DNA of 64,000 nucleotides from Meconema thalassinum (GCA_946902985.2 OX336389.2:1080893788-1080957787); one strand, 5' to 3'; shown: positions 32,855 to 43,774, counted from the stretch's first letter. Notes: generated from the sequence alone by a model not told the origin. Translations and numbers: made by a program.

Positions 32855-35371
32855 ATGGCTTCTTTATACGATATAAGACAGGTTGTAGAGAGCGCTGCGG
32901 CACGCACTCAGCAGCAAATGGTGTTGTTACGGCAGGAGATGACGGCTGAATTTAAGGCACAAATGGACAGTAGCAGGGCTGAACAATCAGCGGAATTAAT
33001 AGCACAGAGTGAAACATTTAAGGCACAAATAAACAGTAGCAGGGCTGAACAATCAGCGGAATTAATAGCACAGAGTGAAACATTTAAGGCACAAATAGAC
33101 AGTAGCAGGGCTGAACAATCAGCGGAATTAATAGCACAGAGTGAAACATTTAAGGCACAAATAGACAGTAGTAGGGTTGAACAGTCTGCGGTGATCAAAG
33201 CCCAAATTAATGAATCTATTGGCACACAATTAGCGCTTCAAAATGATAGTATTAATACACAATTAGCTCTACAGAATGATAATATTAGTTCTCAATTGAC
33301 ACAACAAAGTGAATCAATAAACTCTCAACTAGACGCGCAAAACAGTCGTAACACTGAGCAACTCGATAATGTAGTGGTTGAAATGAAAGAACATACAAGG
33401 AAACAGCTTATACTACTCGCCTTAGATGTAAGTAAGAACAATGAGAAGCAGGTTAAACAGATAAAACAACTTGAGGATCAGTTTAACGCTAAACTTAATA
33501 ACTTAGACGATACAGTTCTGGCAAAATTGGCACAGATTGAATTGGCATGCACAACTAAAAATAGCGAAATTATAACTGCACAGGACAGGTTACAAAACAG
33601 ATTTAATAAAGTGGAGAAAATAACCGTAGTTATACAGGAACAGATAAAGGCGGTAGATGAAAACGTGACCGGCCTTATAAAAGACATAGACCGTCTCGAA
33701 AACCAATCAACAGATCGCTGGAAAAATGCAGAAGTAGACCGGGAGGGATTAAAAGCCACTATTGAAGAAAACAATGTACGCATGGAGGATCGCTTGGAAC
33801 GGATCGAAGTGAGCCAGGACACTAATAATCTGAAGATAGAAAACGTTAGAAAGGATTGGCAAAAATTATGTAAGGACTCCAAGGAAGAAAGGTTGGCGGT
33901 AATTAAGAAGCTGGGGGAGAACCACACACGGATACAGACGTTAGAAGATGAGATAAAAGCAAAATTTAAAGAACAAGGTGACAGGCTGATAAAAGCAGAA
34001 TTATTTTCTATGGAACATAATGCAGGGTCATTAGGCGGGAAGGCAAGAGATGGAGACAGAGATAGCCCGGGGGCGACTCATTCAACTGGTAGTCAGGTTG
34101 ACACGGAAAGTCCAATTGCTCGGAACACGGAAGAATTTCGTAATCACATAGGGAGAAGTTCTACACCACATGACGGTAATCAGCACCCTCAACTTGTACA
34201 AATCATCCGTTCTAATGAATTCAAACCGGCTAAGTTTATGGAAAATTCTGGAGTCACACCCAAGGCATTCTTGCGGGAAGTCGAACACTATTATAATGAT
34301 AATGATATAGCTCCCGCCCGGCAACTGCGCATGATGGAAAAATTTTTAACTGGAAATGTTTTAACGTGGTACTTGAGCTTCAAATACACGTTTGAAAGCG
34401 TAGATGCATTCAAGCAGGCTTTCCTTCGAAAATATTGGTCGTCTTCATATCAACAGGGGTTAAGAATGGAATTGTACTCCAGAAAGTACCAATCTACTCA
34501 GCAAACTAAGTATTCAGATTTTTTTTCATCACAGCTCCTTAAATTTAAAGATCTGGATAATCCTTTAAGTGAGGCCGAGCTAGTCATGACTATCGGACGC
34601 CAGCTTCCCGTTAACGTTCAGCAGTTATTGGTCGCAGCTAACGTTTCAGACGCGGTACACGCTGAACAGATCCTGCGCCAGATAGATGAAACCACGTCCC
34701 ACTTACACAATAGAGTTGGAAGACAGGTCGAAATGGTAAATACAACCGAGGTGATTAAGCCGAGCCAGATAAACACAAGATCCCAGGCTACCAATACAAA
34801 TACAAACATCTCAACACCCGTGAGAGGTCAGGATGATGTCGAGAAAAGACAGCGCCAACATTACGATAACAACCGTAATAACAACAGACAGTTCCAAGGA
34901 CAGAATAGATTCCAACAACGAGGATTTCAACAATGGAGGGACAATCGGAGACAAGATGTACCATACAGGAGATGGGGAGATCGGAATGAAAATCAGAGAT
35001 GGCAAGACCGCAGATTTCAGAATCGTGAGGACTCTAGAAGCTACCGAGACGACTGGAACGATAGGCATTCTCAATCGCAGAAATACTTAGAGGAAGTTCA
35101 TGTAAACGAGGGAAATGAACAAGGACGTTGGAAACAGGCAATTGACAAGCGGAAAAATCCCGACACATACAATGAGGAAGGCAGAACAAATCAAGGGTTT
35201 GAAGCCATGCACATAGAGACGCAGAGATACTTGGATCAGCTGCATGGAGAACAAGCACATAGCGAAGCCAGCAAGGAAGACGAACAAAGATTAGCGGCAC
35301 AGGGCATTAGAGAACGCAGCCCGGTGGGGAAGAGAAACACCGGTGCGATCCGAAAAACGGGTCACTACTAG
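32855..35371 (+). CDS. gag: Gag polyprotein, intact
   Basis: 838 residues from the ATG at 32855 (MASLYDIRQVV), chosen because it aligns with MAMASVEEIRAII in the related Gag at 15213; an upstream in-frame ATG at 32792 is possible. Residues ~33-164 are twelve consecutive 11-residue repeats (FKAQIDSSRAE / QSAELIAQSET type, then SINTQLALQND type); a charged coiled coil continues to ~400. Residues ~450-615 form a Retrotrans_gag-like capsid domain with PKAFLREVEHYY, LTWYLSFKYTF and SRKYQ. The tail (~660-750) is rich in R, N and Q. No CCHC zinc knuckle and no protease follow. Gag should package RNA and form particles; lack of stops and the young LTRs suggest that it is or recently was functional. 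Confidence 0.9.
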   Translation: MASLYDIRQVVESAAARTQQQMVLLRQEMTAEFKAQMDSSRAEQSAELIAQSETFKAQINSSRAEQSAELIAQSETFKAQIDSSRAEQSAELIAQSETFKAQIDSSRVEQSAVIKAQINESIGTQLALQNDSINTQLALQNDNISSQLTQQSESINSQLDAQNSRNTEQLDNVVVEMKEHTRKQLILLALDVSKNNEKQVKQIKQLEDQFNAKLNNLDDTVLAKLAQIELACTTKNSEIITAQDRLQNRFNKVEKITVVIQEQIKAVDENVTGLIKDIDRLENQSTDRWKNAEVDREGLKATIEENNVRMEDRLERIEVSQDTNNLKIENVRKDWQKLCKDSKEERLAVIKKLGENHTRIQTLEDEIKAKFKEQGDRLIKAELFSMEHNAGSLGGKARDGDRDSPGATHSTGSQVDTESPIARNTEEFRNHIGRSSTPHDGNQHPQLVQIIRSNEFKPAKFMENSGVTPKAFLREVEHYYNDNDIAPARQLRMMEKFLTGNVLTWYLSFKYTFESVDAFKQAFLRKYWSSSYQQGLRMELYSRKYQSTQQTKYSDFFSSQLLKFKDLDNPLSEAELVMTIGRQLPVNVQQLLVAANVSDAVHAEQILRQIDETTSHLHNRVGRQVEMVNTTEVIKPSQINTRSQATNTNTNISTPVRGQDDVEKRQRQHYDNNRNNNRQFQGQNRFQQRGFQQWRDNRRQDVPYRRWGDRNENQRWQDRRFQNREDSRSYRDDWNDRHSQSQKYLEEVHVNEGNEQGRWKQAIDKRKNPDTYNEEGRTNQGFEAMHIETQRYLDQLHGEQAHSEASKEDEQRLAAQGIRERSPVGKRNTGAIRKTGHY
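32951..33346 (+). repeat. 33-bp / 66-bp tandem repeats encoding hendecads
   Basis: The clearest units are 66 bp (starts at 32969, 33035, 33101, 33167), nearly identical in the first three; the following units are 33-bp half-repeats that diverge more. All keep the gag frame. Confidence 0.9.
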
Positions 35372-35377
35372 AGGAAG

Positions 35378-35455
35378 AAGATGGCAACACGTGGGAGAGA
35401 GGAAAAAGATGGCAACACGCGGGAGAGACGAAGAGGATGGCAGCATGGAGGAGTA
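35378..35455 (+). repeat. Three-copy 28-bp tandem repeat after gag
   Basis: ATGGCA anchors start at 35381, 35409 and 35437, exactly 28 bp apart, within 'agatggcaacacg' and 'gggagaga' blocks. It lies just past the gag stop. Confidence 0.75.
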
Positions 35456-35839
35456 AAAAAAACCGTTCAGCATAGTGAGGAATCTTGGAAGTAATGCAGA
35501 GAATTAAGTACGTGATCGGCCAACATCATGCAAGTAAACGGGGGGCAAGCAGAAGCCAGCACGACATCGAGGAAGTGATTAGCGTCTGGCCTGTTTACAT
35601 CTTGAAGCAAGCAGAGTTGACAGGTATGTCGACAGACGAGCAACAGAGAGGGGAATAGTCTTTAAGCAACAAATAGCCCCAGGCGAAGCGCTGGGCAAGT
35701 GAGCAGCAGACTGGTACTGTCCTAATGAATGGGCGAAAATGTAAACATTGGAACGAGGAAAACACTTGTCAACTAGCAGAGGCGGACTGACTGAGCACTT
35801 TGAAGGGAGGCTAACCCAGTATCTGCACCATGTGACTTA
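35456..35839 (+). other. 3' untranslated region of the gag-only element
   Basis: Purine-rich, no open frame of note and no remnant of protease, RT or integrase motifs that I can find. This is where pol would be expected. Confidence 0.6.
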
Positions 35840-35880
35840 GGGAAGAAAAATCGACTTTATCTCTAAGTTCGATTTTTCCC
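35840..35880 (+). promoter_or_regulatory. Stem-loop before the polypurine tract
   Basis: GGGAA...AAATCGA near 35840-35855 can pair with TTCGATTTTTCCC at 35868-35880, with small bulges and a TATCTCT-type loop. The following 'aactaagggagttg' (35881-35894) is the likely polypurine tract next to the 3' LTR. Confidence 0.55.
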
Positions 35881-35894
35881 AACTAAGGGAGTTG

Positions 35895-38707
35895 TGAACC
35901 CTTAATAAGCTACGCATATTAATGATTCTAATTATTCATTTCATTATATTCTGATTTTACTGCCAGAATCATACAGGAAGGCCAGACTGGATTGCGAAAT
36001 ATCAAGCTTATGTGGAGACAGTACGTTTGAACGTGCCCAGTCCTGAAACAAAGGAGTGACGAGATCGGAATGTTAGACAGACACTTTATCAGACAAAGGT
36101 GTGTTGGGGTCCTGACTCATTTCAGACCGTAATTTCTTTGTCACCCTAGCGTTACGAGTAAGATAGTTGCTGGATGAGAGAGACGAGAGGAACTTTCAAC
36201 CAATCATAGGACAGAGGCTTCTGTTCTAAACTGCGATATTGACGTCATGAACTACCAATCAGAGAGGGTCACCAATTTTAGCGCCAAGGGAGCGTCTGAC
36301 GCCGGCTTGAAGTTGAAAGCGGGAAAGATTGGATTAACGAAATCTATGATCGATTCCAGAGCACGATAGCCCCATTGTGACCTGTATAATTTTTCAAACT
36401 GATTGATACCTGTTGCATGCCAATAGTCGCATTATTATAGAAGTTAGTGATAGATTTCCCTCTCCCTCCGTCTTTTTGCCAAATTCACATAAATACTGTC
36501 GTCTGAGTGACGAGGAGGTTGATTCTTGGTGACACCGTGAGGTGATCACTTATTCTTTTCCATACCGTGAAGATATACTGTGTTAAATTTATCAGAGAGG
36601 GTCATTATTGAAAATATTAGAATAAAGTTGTGTGCGCACAGCTGAGTGTGAAATTTGTGAATCGGTAAGATTTTAGTAGTCTCCCACGACTACAACTAGT
36701 AGGGAAAGTCTACGTTTAATTTTGCACTAGACAAATGGTGAATAAAGTAACTATTGGCAAAATTTAGATAGAAAATTACGTGTGACTATAAATAACATTT
36801 TATTTTTTATTTTTATTCAACGTCAAGATGGAACTCCAGACCCAGAGGAAGACATCGAACCAACGTTTCTACGGCTCCATGTGGTCTGAGATGAGCTAAA
36901 CACTTTGGACAGAGAATGTCAGGCGATGTTCGATGAGACGACGCAGAAAGAGGAATAAGTACTAAATAATTTAATTATTTGACAAACTGGTTATGGTTTT
37001 GTGGGAACATATTATTTTGTGTAAATATTTTATTTTATTTTTGTCTTCGTGTTTTATTGTAGTTGGTTTGTGGTACTGACACACTTTAGTTTAGTTCATG
37101 AGCAACGTGGCATGTATTCTATCTTTGTGAAGATTTTTTTTGTTGATGTCAAGTACACGGGGCAAGCGTACTCATAGTGCGCTTCGCTACCGTAAAATGC
37201 GCGGCTAAGCGACACAAATTGGGAACCGATATCATAACAGAAGCGAAACTGAATTAACTAGAGTAGATAATAGATTTGGTGGGAAATCTTTTTATTGTAT
37301 AGATTTTTATTGTTACACAGGCTTGTGTGTTAATTGCCGTTTGTTGCATTTTTGTTAAGTGAGGGGTCATATGCCCAAGGACTTTATTTGTTGATGAAGT
37401 TTCCCTTTTAGTGTCTTGGTACACAAAATCTATGATATTTGATTGGAGTGTCGGCCCGTGGTAGATTTGTGTTGTGTTCTGCCCTAAATGCTTTGTTGAG
37501 TCTGCAAATTTGTGTTTTATGGGATAGGAGTTTTCGGGAACCTTGGTTCTGTCTGAAGCTATTGTCCAGGATAAGCATTTAATCCTTGCGAGGAAAATGT
37601 TGGAATCCCCTTCTACGATGTCTTGCAATTCTTTGGAATTGACAAGAAGTGTGTGAATTTATCTGTCGCGATTAACAGGTGGCGGAACGGGGCTGTCTAG
37701 TCTCTTGTTATAAATAGCATGACTCAAAGCTTCGACAAGGAGGGCTGGTTTTGAACACAGACGCTAATGAGTGGTAAGTGAAGGTATTTCTACGCGGCGC
37801 ACTCCATCAGATAAGGAGCAAGCTGTGCTCATTAGTATTCACGGACCAGGCCTCCGTTCTTCGTTAATGTTTATCTTATATTAAAATAAAGCCTGTTTAA
37901 TGATAAAAGAATTGTAATCGGTAAATGGGCGCTGTTCGCGTTTGATTGATCGAGTCCCAGCGTGTTAGCTTATTCATGCTTTTATTTCATGTAAATATCA
38001 TCGGATTTTGGCATCTTATTTCTTGTTTAATTATTGTCATGTTCTTTGACCTCGGGTGGTCTCGATGTTCGGCCACGTTGTTGTCATGTATATGTTGAGC
38101 AATTGAGCCATTGGGCAAGCTTTTGTTTTGCTGGGAGTTTCCTGACTCACTGCGATCTCGATGGAGATCGATTAGTTTATAAATTTTAAATGGTTGCGTG
38201 TGTCAGTAAAATTTTAATTGTTGGTAAGATATTCTTCGAGTGTGTCCCATAAAGCCATAATAATGGTTTGCAGTATGGGGGTTTGCAAGCATATTGGCTG
38301 TTCCATCTGTGAGCAAATCTCCATCAAAAGTACTTATTTCTTCTCTAGCGTAGTTATACGCGTGCATACATATTAATCAGACAAGTGGAATTTTGATCCA
38401 CAATTTTAATTCTTTGGAGTGGACCTTTCTAGGCCACTCAGATCTGTGTAAATTATTGTACTGTGGGAGTAAAGTTCAGGGTGGACTTTCTTTATATTAT
38501 ATTTTATGTTTTGTTGTTTTTATTCAGTTATTAAATGGTGGTAATTTTATTTGTTTTTCACTCATTTCTTAGTTTATAGTTTTGCATATGGTCCTTGTAT
38601 TTGTAAGCAGCCGTCTGGTATTTGAGCTCTAGTGAAAGCATATCCGGACTGAACGCTCCCCGAAGTTTGATTCTCGTATATACGACGCTGTTATATACAA
38701 GGGCACA
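35895..38707 (+). repeat. 3' LTR of the gag-only element
   Basis: 2813 bp, same length as the 5' LTR. Differences seen: 'ctgtttgat' versus 'ctgattgat', 'ccaacag' versus 'ccaatag', 'cagatcc' versus 'cagaccc', 'ggcaatg' versus 'ggcgatg'. Confidence 0.95.
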
Positions 38708-38711
38708 ATAA

Positions 38712-38985
38712 AAATGCACCCATCACAATGGCACAGGTTATCAGAAAGATTCCACATACACACAAGTACACGGAGTCACTTGACCTTGATGTGGCAAACC
38801 CCCTCATCATCATCATCATCATCATTTATTGTACATGACAGGCCATTAAGGCCCATGACAGAAAACAAAGGAACATAACAAACACTTCAAATACGGTATA
38901 CAATATTATTTACAAACCAAACATTCCCTTAATCAATCCATTGTCGTCAAACCCCCTAAATAAATAAATAAAAACAAGTCACTCA
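38712..38985 (+). mobile_element. SINE family A 3' tail, split by a small retroposon
   Basis: Tail blocks 'ccatcacaatggcacaggtt', 'attccacatacacacaagta' and 'tgtggcaaaccccc' are followed after the inserted 144 bp by the continuation 'cctaaataaataaataaaaa'. Confidence 0.7.
38804..38947 (-). mobile_element. Small truncated retroposon with (TGA)n tail, 9-bp TSD
   Basis: CAAACCCCC flanks it exactly (38795-38803 and 38948-38956). On the minus strand it ends 'tgtacaataaa' followed by (TGA)8, like 3' ends of several LINE families. The body includes 'gggccttaatggcctgtcat'. It is nested in a SINE A tail. Confidence 0.8.
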
Positions 38986-39399
38986 CTCATTCCCCAAACA
39001 CTCGGTACCTATATTTAAGGATATTTTCAATCGAGAAGGGCATCCACTGATGATTGGCATGCAAATCACTATGCCTTGCTGGGCAGTCGAGCGTGAGTTC
39101 AGAAGGTTTGTCTTTGGAGAGTTGCCCTCTGATCCCGTGCAAATTTGTCTTTCGGGTAACTGACATTCTAGAAGGGAAAGCCGTATCGGCTCAAATACAT
39201 ATTTAATGCTGCTTGTTCAACGGTGAAGTTGGTAAGAGCATGTGGGGTGGTGTGGGGACGAATTGCAGTTGCTTAGCAGACATCCGGCTGGGCTCCTAGC
39301 GGACGCGAACCAGATTTATACGCAAAGCATCATAGAAAATGTGAGTTATTATTATTAATAACATCAATTATAATAATACTGTAAAAATATATAAAGGAC
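38986..39399. other. Unassigned DNA
   Basis: No feature recognised apart from a short (TAT)n-like stretch near 39348. Confidence 0.5.
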
Positions 39400-39530
39400 A
39401 ATAGGCAGAATTGGCGTTGATTTCAAGGTGACGGGTGTAGAAGTGGGTTCACAATGCTAACTGAAAATAAGGGTTCAGGTGGTCAATTATTTTACTAACG
39501 AGGCTTGCAGACTATACTAAATGCTGAGTA
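39400..39530 (+). mobile_element. LINE 3' fragment related to 56660-57960
   Basis: Shares 'gtgtagaa', 'gtgctaactg'-like, and 'gaggcttgcagactaKactR' ordered blocks with 57830-57925. Too short for a frame. Confidence 0.55.
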
Positions 39531-39822
39531 CATAGCAATCCCTATTAAACATGAGTAAATTAATGAAATAGAAACACAAATTCAATGAGAAGAAAACGTA
39601 TTTTTATTCTTGTTCATGTTTACATTGTAAGTCAATAATTATGAAGATTGAAAATATTCACGTATTTTAATAGACATGAGATACATTTTCATATTTCATC
39701 ATAGCAAATATCGCAAATTTTTAGATTTTCTTAGTTAAACATATTTTGGACTTCTTTATATTTCCCCAGCATTAAAATTATATTTCTATTATCATTGCTA
39801 AATAGAGGACTATTGTGATATC

Positions 39823-40045
39823 TTGAAGACCACCTTGCTGTGCAGTGGCTAGCATGCTTTGCTATCACCCCTAAGGACCGGTATTGATTTCTGGCTATGC
39901 CAAGGAATTTAATTCTGTTCTGGGAGCTGAAACGAATCTTAGCCTCGGGAGGTAGAACTGAGAAGAAGTGGGTTCAATTCCAACTTCAGCCATCGTAGGC
40001 AGAGTATTATTTGGTTTCTCTCTTCTACTTCTAGAGATTTATTTT
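39823..40045 (+). mobile_element. SINE family A, 3' truncated
   Basis: Box-A-like 'ctgtgcagtggctagcatgc', diverged B box 'ccggtattgatttctgg', second B-box-like 'gtgggttcaattccaacttc'. The tail is missing after 'cttctacttctagag'. Confidence 0.7.
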
Positions 40046-40839
40046 TTAAAGCTCTCACATATCTTTAGTGCCTTAATTTAATTTTAGGACAATTAAACAT
40101 TAATCTCTCGCTTCTAAGAACGACGATAATTTTCACATGAATGAATGAGAGTGGCAACATCCTTGGTTAAAAGACCTACTTAAACTCTCCTTTCATCTAC
40201 TTCCCCCCTCTTCCTTGCCACAATCTCATCCACACTCTTGCAGGCCTAAAAGAAGGAGGTTTCCAAACGCAAGTGAGGAAGAAATAACATTTAGTTGAGA
40301 GTCAGTAATGTATACTGATTCATTTACTTTAAAAATAATTCCGAACTAATCGGATTCACACATTCACGCAAACAAATGTACAGTAATAATCAAACGACGG
40401 AGCACGTTCAAACAGATAGGTCTGGCAACAAATACACTAATATATTGTATGTTTTTGAAAATACGATTCAATTAATCAAGGAACAAAGTGGAGCCATAGA
40501 AGAGTGTGATTCGAAACACCAAAGCACAAAGCACCTCCACTCTCTCATACTGCTTGGTGCCAACGAACGTCTGCAAACTTATCCGGTAGAAGATAAATAC
40601 ATTCTTCATTTGTTGGCGGTGTAGTTTTTTGTTGGCCAGATTTTAAGCCAATGGGAATATCCCTATGAACTGGAGGGGGCCTGATACTATTAGACGTCTT
40701 CCAGATATCAGACAGTCTCATATTGGTCATTTCAATTTCATTCAACATTTCTGGTGTTCAAAGCCTCAAGTAGAGACCTAATATGGTCGTTCCTTCATTT
40801 GATTGTGTAGGTAACAGAGGAGGGGTATTGGAATGTGTC
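40046..40839. other. Unassigned DNA
   Basis: No repeat recognised; open stretches at 40376-40624 (plus) and 40545-40748 (minus) lack motifs and splice framing. Confidence 0.45.
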
Positions 40840-40852
40840 TTCAGTGGCAAGT

Positions 40853-41183
40853 GAAAATGAAAATCCACAGCCTGCTTCCAGTCTCCGACCGGGTCAGGAA
40901 TGGAATGAATGAAGCCCCCATCTAGCGGCGAGGATAGTAAGTGTGCCGGCTGCCGAAGTCTGTCGCACTCCTCTGGGGCAATGATTAAATGAATGACAGA
41001 TGAAATTAAATGATAGTGGAGAGTGTTGCTGGAATGAAATTGTGACAGGGAAAACCGGAGTACCCGGAGAAAAACCTGTCTGCCTCCGTTTTGTCCAGCA
41101 CAGATCTCACATGGAGTGACCGGGATTTGAACCACGGACCCAGCGGTGAGAGGCCGGCGTGCTGCCGCCTAAGCCACGGAGGC
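40853..41183 (-). mobile_element. SINE family B, full length, 13-bp TSD
   Basis: TTCAGTGGCAAGT flanks it exactly (40840-40852 and 41184-41196). Very similar to the plus-strand copy at 18269-18601, including box A and box B at the right-hand end. Confidence 0.9.
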
Positions 41184-41344
41184 TTCAGTGGCAAGTACTG
41201 GATTGAATAAGTGTATTTGGCAACGTGGTTGTTTGCTGTTTCCTATTCAAATTCCTAACCCACGCAACTCCGGATAGAAATGTTGGTCAGTCTATACCAG
41301 GTGAATCAGTTGCCCCTAATAATATTGTTTTATGTAGCCCAACT

Positions 41345-41575
41345 AGCGTTGTTATCAGGAAGGTCGGCCGTAGCCTTCAGTTGGGAACCATCCCGGAATT
41401 CGCCTGGGGTAGACTTGGGGAACCAAAGAAAACCCACCTATTATCAGTTTTAGCTCGCAAGGCTGAGTGTACCCCGTTACAACCTTCAGACCAGAATAAT
41501 ATTTCATGGCTGAGCCAGGAATCGATCCGGGCCTTCGCAGTAAGCGATTGTTTTAAAAGTAGAGCACATTTATTC
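41345..41575 (-). mobile_element. SINE fragment with SINE-A-like body
   Basis: On the plus strand 'gggaaccatcccggaattcg' followed by 'aaagaaaacccacctattat' and 'gctgagccaggaatcgatcc' is the reverse of a SINE with B-box-like GGATCGATTCC and body block for 'ccgggatggttccc'. Confidence 0.6.
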
Positions 41576-41769
41576 CTCAGGATTGAATGGATGTGACATA
41601 TCGTGCAATATTTACCATGGTAATATTGCTTTGGGTACAGTTTGCCTACTGGGAACTATTTCAGAAGCAATAGAGGAAAGGTGAGGGTATAAAGTGAGTA
41701 TGAAGAATCATTTAAGCGCAATGATAAGCACGATCTCTCATGATCTGGACGTGAAAAGCTTCTGAGACT

Positions 41770-41896
41770 CATGTAATTTATTTCAGGATTAGGGCATAAC
41801 CCATCTCTTTTGGGTACATTCGTGTTGACCGACTGAAAAGCACTAAACTCTTGTTTATTAAGGCAACACTGAAAATATGGCTTCAAACCCCACAAT
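41770..41896 (+). mobile_element. Short 5'-truncated copy of the hammerhead-bearing family, 11-bp TSD
   Basis: CTTCTGAGACT flanks it exactly (41759-41769 and 41897-41907). The 127-bp insert starts CATGTAATTTATTTCAGG, just where the hammerhead ends, and runs to 'ggcttcaaaccccacaat', thus defining the 3' end of the family. Confidence 0.85.
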
Positions 41897-41907
41897 CTTC
41901 TGAGACT

Positions 41908-42570
41908 TGTTACATGTTAGTTTTATGGCTGCCCAATCTACTCGTTGTGTCTGTGGGAAAGCGTTGCTGGTCGATATAAACCCTTTATTCTTTATTCTTT
42001 CCGTCTACAAGCACCGCTCAGCTCGTCTTTCTAATATAAATATCGTCTTCCGTTGGGATTTGCATCGCATATTTATTCTTCTATAGTACACATGAGTTGA
42101 GAGGTTGTTTGAGGCCAAAGAGTGGGCCCGTAAGAGACTCCGCCCACGACCATTGTTATTAGCCTTGGAACTTCAGTACAAGAGCCCATTTGAGGTGAAG
42201 TCTCCCATATAACTAGGGTTTGGACTGAGGATTGATAACGACCGAAGTTTATATTGTATATCTGTGCTTGCAGCTAAAAGTGAGCTACATCTGAAACCGC
42301 AATATCCTATATAAAATAACTGAAAATTAGTTGAAACATTTCACTGTTCATTATGGGGTTTGGGACACCTTAGTCATCAGCTGAGAAGTATTTTGAAATC
42401 TTGTATAAAGATTTGTTTTCCAATAATCAGACCGCAGCTCTCATTAAAGTTGAAACACAACTTGATTCGGTAGCGTAACTTCGGGGAGGGGGTGATGAGG
42501 GGGATTAATTCCCCTCCCAGATACGTTAAAATTCAAAAAAAAAAAAATGTTTAAGTTTCTAATTTTTAAT
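41908..42570. other. Unassigned DNA
   Basis: No feature recognised; an A13 run lies at about 42536-42548. Confidence 0.5.
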
Positions 42571-42574
42571 AAAA

Positions 42575-42800
42575 CCTGTAATAATAATGTTATTGGTTTT
42601 ACGTCCCTTTTAACTACTCTGGCTTTTAGAGACGCCGGGGTGCCGGAATTTTGCCCCGAAGGGGGCCTTTAACGTGCCAGTAAATCTACTGACACGGCTC
42701 CCTCGCATTTGCGCACCCTCAAATGCCAGCTGACTGCGCCAGGATACGAACCTGCAACCTTGGGCCCAGCAAGCGAGAACGTGGCTAATGATTTAATGAT
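42575..42800 (-). mobile_element. SINE family E
   Basis: On the plus strand the block order is 'aataatgttattggttttac', 'gagacgccggggtgccggaa', 'aacgtgccagtaaatctact', 'gccaggatacgaacctgcaa'. The last is a reversed B box, so the element is on the minus strand with a (TAA)-type tail at the left. From memory, this SINE type is common in orthopteroid insects. Confidence 0.7.
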
Positions 42801-43770
42801 GTAAGTTTATAGTAACAAATTTAATGCAGCTAACAACCATAAATAATAAAATACACACATTAAGTCACTTCATAATTAGGCATTTCCGAATTGTGTCAAG
42901 GGTATGTTACCTTTCTTGCATTTTTCTACATGATACCGATCGCATAGCACCTCACAAAGAGAGACAATTCATTCTTCGTTCAGTGTGTGGAAATGCTTTA
43001 GAGTACAAATTTTACGATGAAAGCCATGAACTGCGTATCTTGTTACAAGATATCTCAATTCATAATTTGATGTAAGTTTATACTTACTAATGTGAAACCG
43101 TTTCTTTTCACTTGTGTACAATTTGCAGCGTTACCTAAACTCACCGAATGAGAAAAATATTCTGCTGTTTAGTTAGTCAGAGGGGTGGCACTATCTTTTC
43201 TCACCCTTTTTCCGAAATACTTTACTTGCCAGTTGCAATTCTGTTGGTATCCGTGTATATGTATCATTATGGAAGTATAATTGTGAAAAGTGGTATTGCA
43301 TTTTAAAAATAAACTTTAGTTGGTATATGTAATTTATAAACTTATTATGTACAATGATGGAGAATACATAAAGCCAGAGGATTTCACGATGAAAACTGGA
43401 CTTTAAATTTAATATCAAAATAATTGTTAATGTTCTAGCATTTCCACATTGATAAGGGCAACTCCAACTTATCAAACGCTAATGAAATCAAACATGAAAA
43501 CCAATTAGATAGATGGTTTTCCAACTTCTGGATCGTATATTTCCTTTCATTGATTATGTTTAATTATGTCGAAATCCTCGTCCCTCCCCCAATGTAATTT
43601 TAAATCATCTCATCCCCCATCAGAAGCCAACCCTAGTTACGGCACTGACTTGACTGTTTAAGTTCCCCTTTAGGGAAAAATCTGGCTGCCCGGAGTCTCT
43701 AAAACACAGTAGTTACAATGAGCGTAAAACGCATAACACAGGTTTGACAAGTGGAAATTATTACATAATT
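42801..43770. other. Unassigned AT-rich DNA
   Basis: Open stretches at 42824-43075 and 43191-43475 show no family signature. Confidence 0.5.
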
Positions 43771-43774
43771 AATC

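Larger units (their letters stand above)
29432..38707 (+). mobile_element. Young gag-only LTR retrotransposon (non-autonomous)
   Basis: Two direct 2813-bp LTRs (29432-32244; 35895-38707) start TGAACCC and end GGGCACA. ATAA flanks both ends (29428-29431, 38708-38711). By eye the LTRs differ at four sites with no indel, about 0.14 percent, so insertion was recent. The 3650-bp interior has a single intact gag and no protease, RT or integrase. Size, structure and the Gag homology to the element at 6436-17655 suggest a TR-GAG-like non-autonomous element mobilised by a Pol-encoding relative in the same genome. Confidence 0.95.

Noticed and set aside
32908..33225. A minus-strand cysteine/serine-rich repeat protein.
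   Set aside because: It is the antisense shadow of the Gag hendecad repeats.
32780..35371. Host coiled-coil protein as an identity for the long intact frame.
   Set aside because: It lies between near-identical LTRs with a TSD, and its C-terminal half aligns with the Gag of the gypsy-type element.
6436..38707. The near-equal LTR lengths of the two LTR elements (2811 and 2813 bp) as evidence of the same LTR.
   Set aside because: Their LTR sequences do not resemble each other beyond TG...CA; the length match seems to be coincidence.
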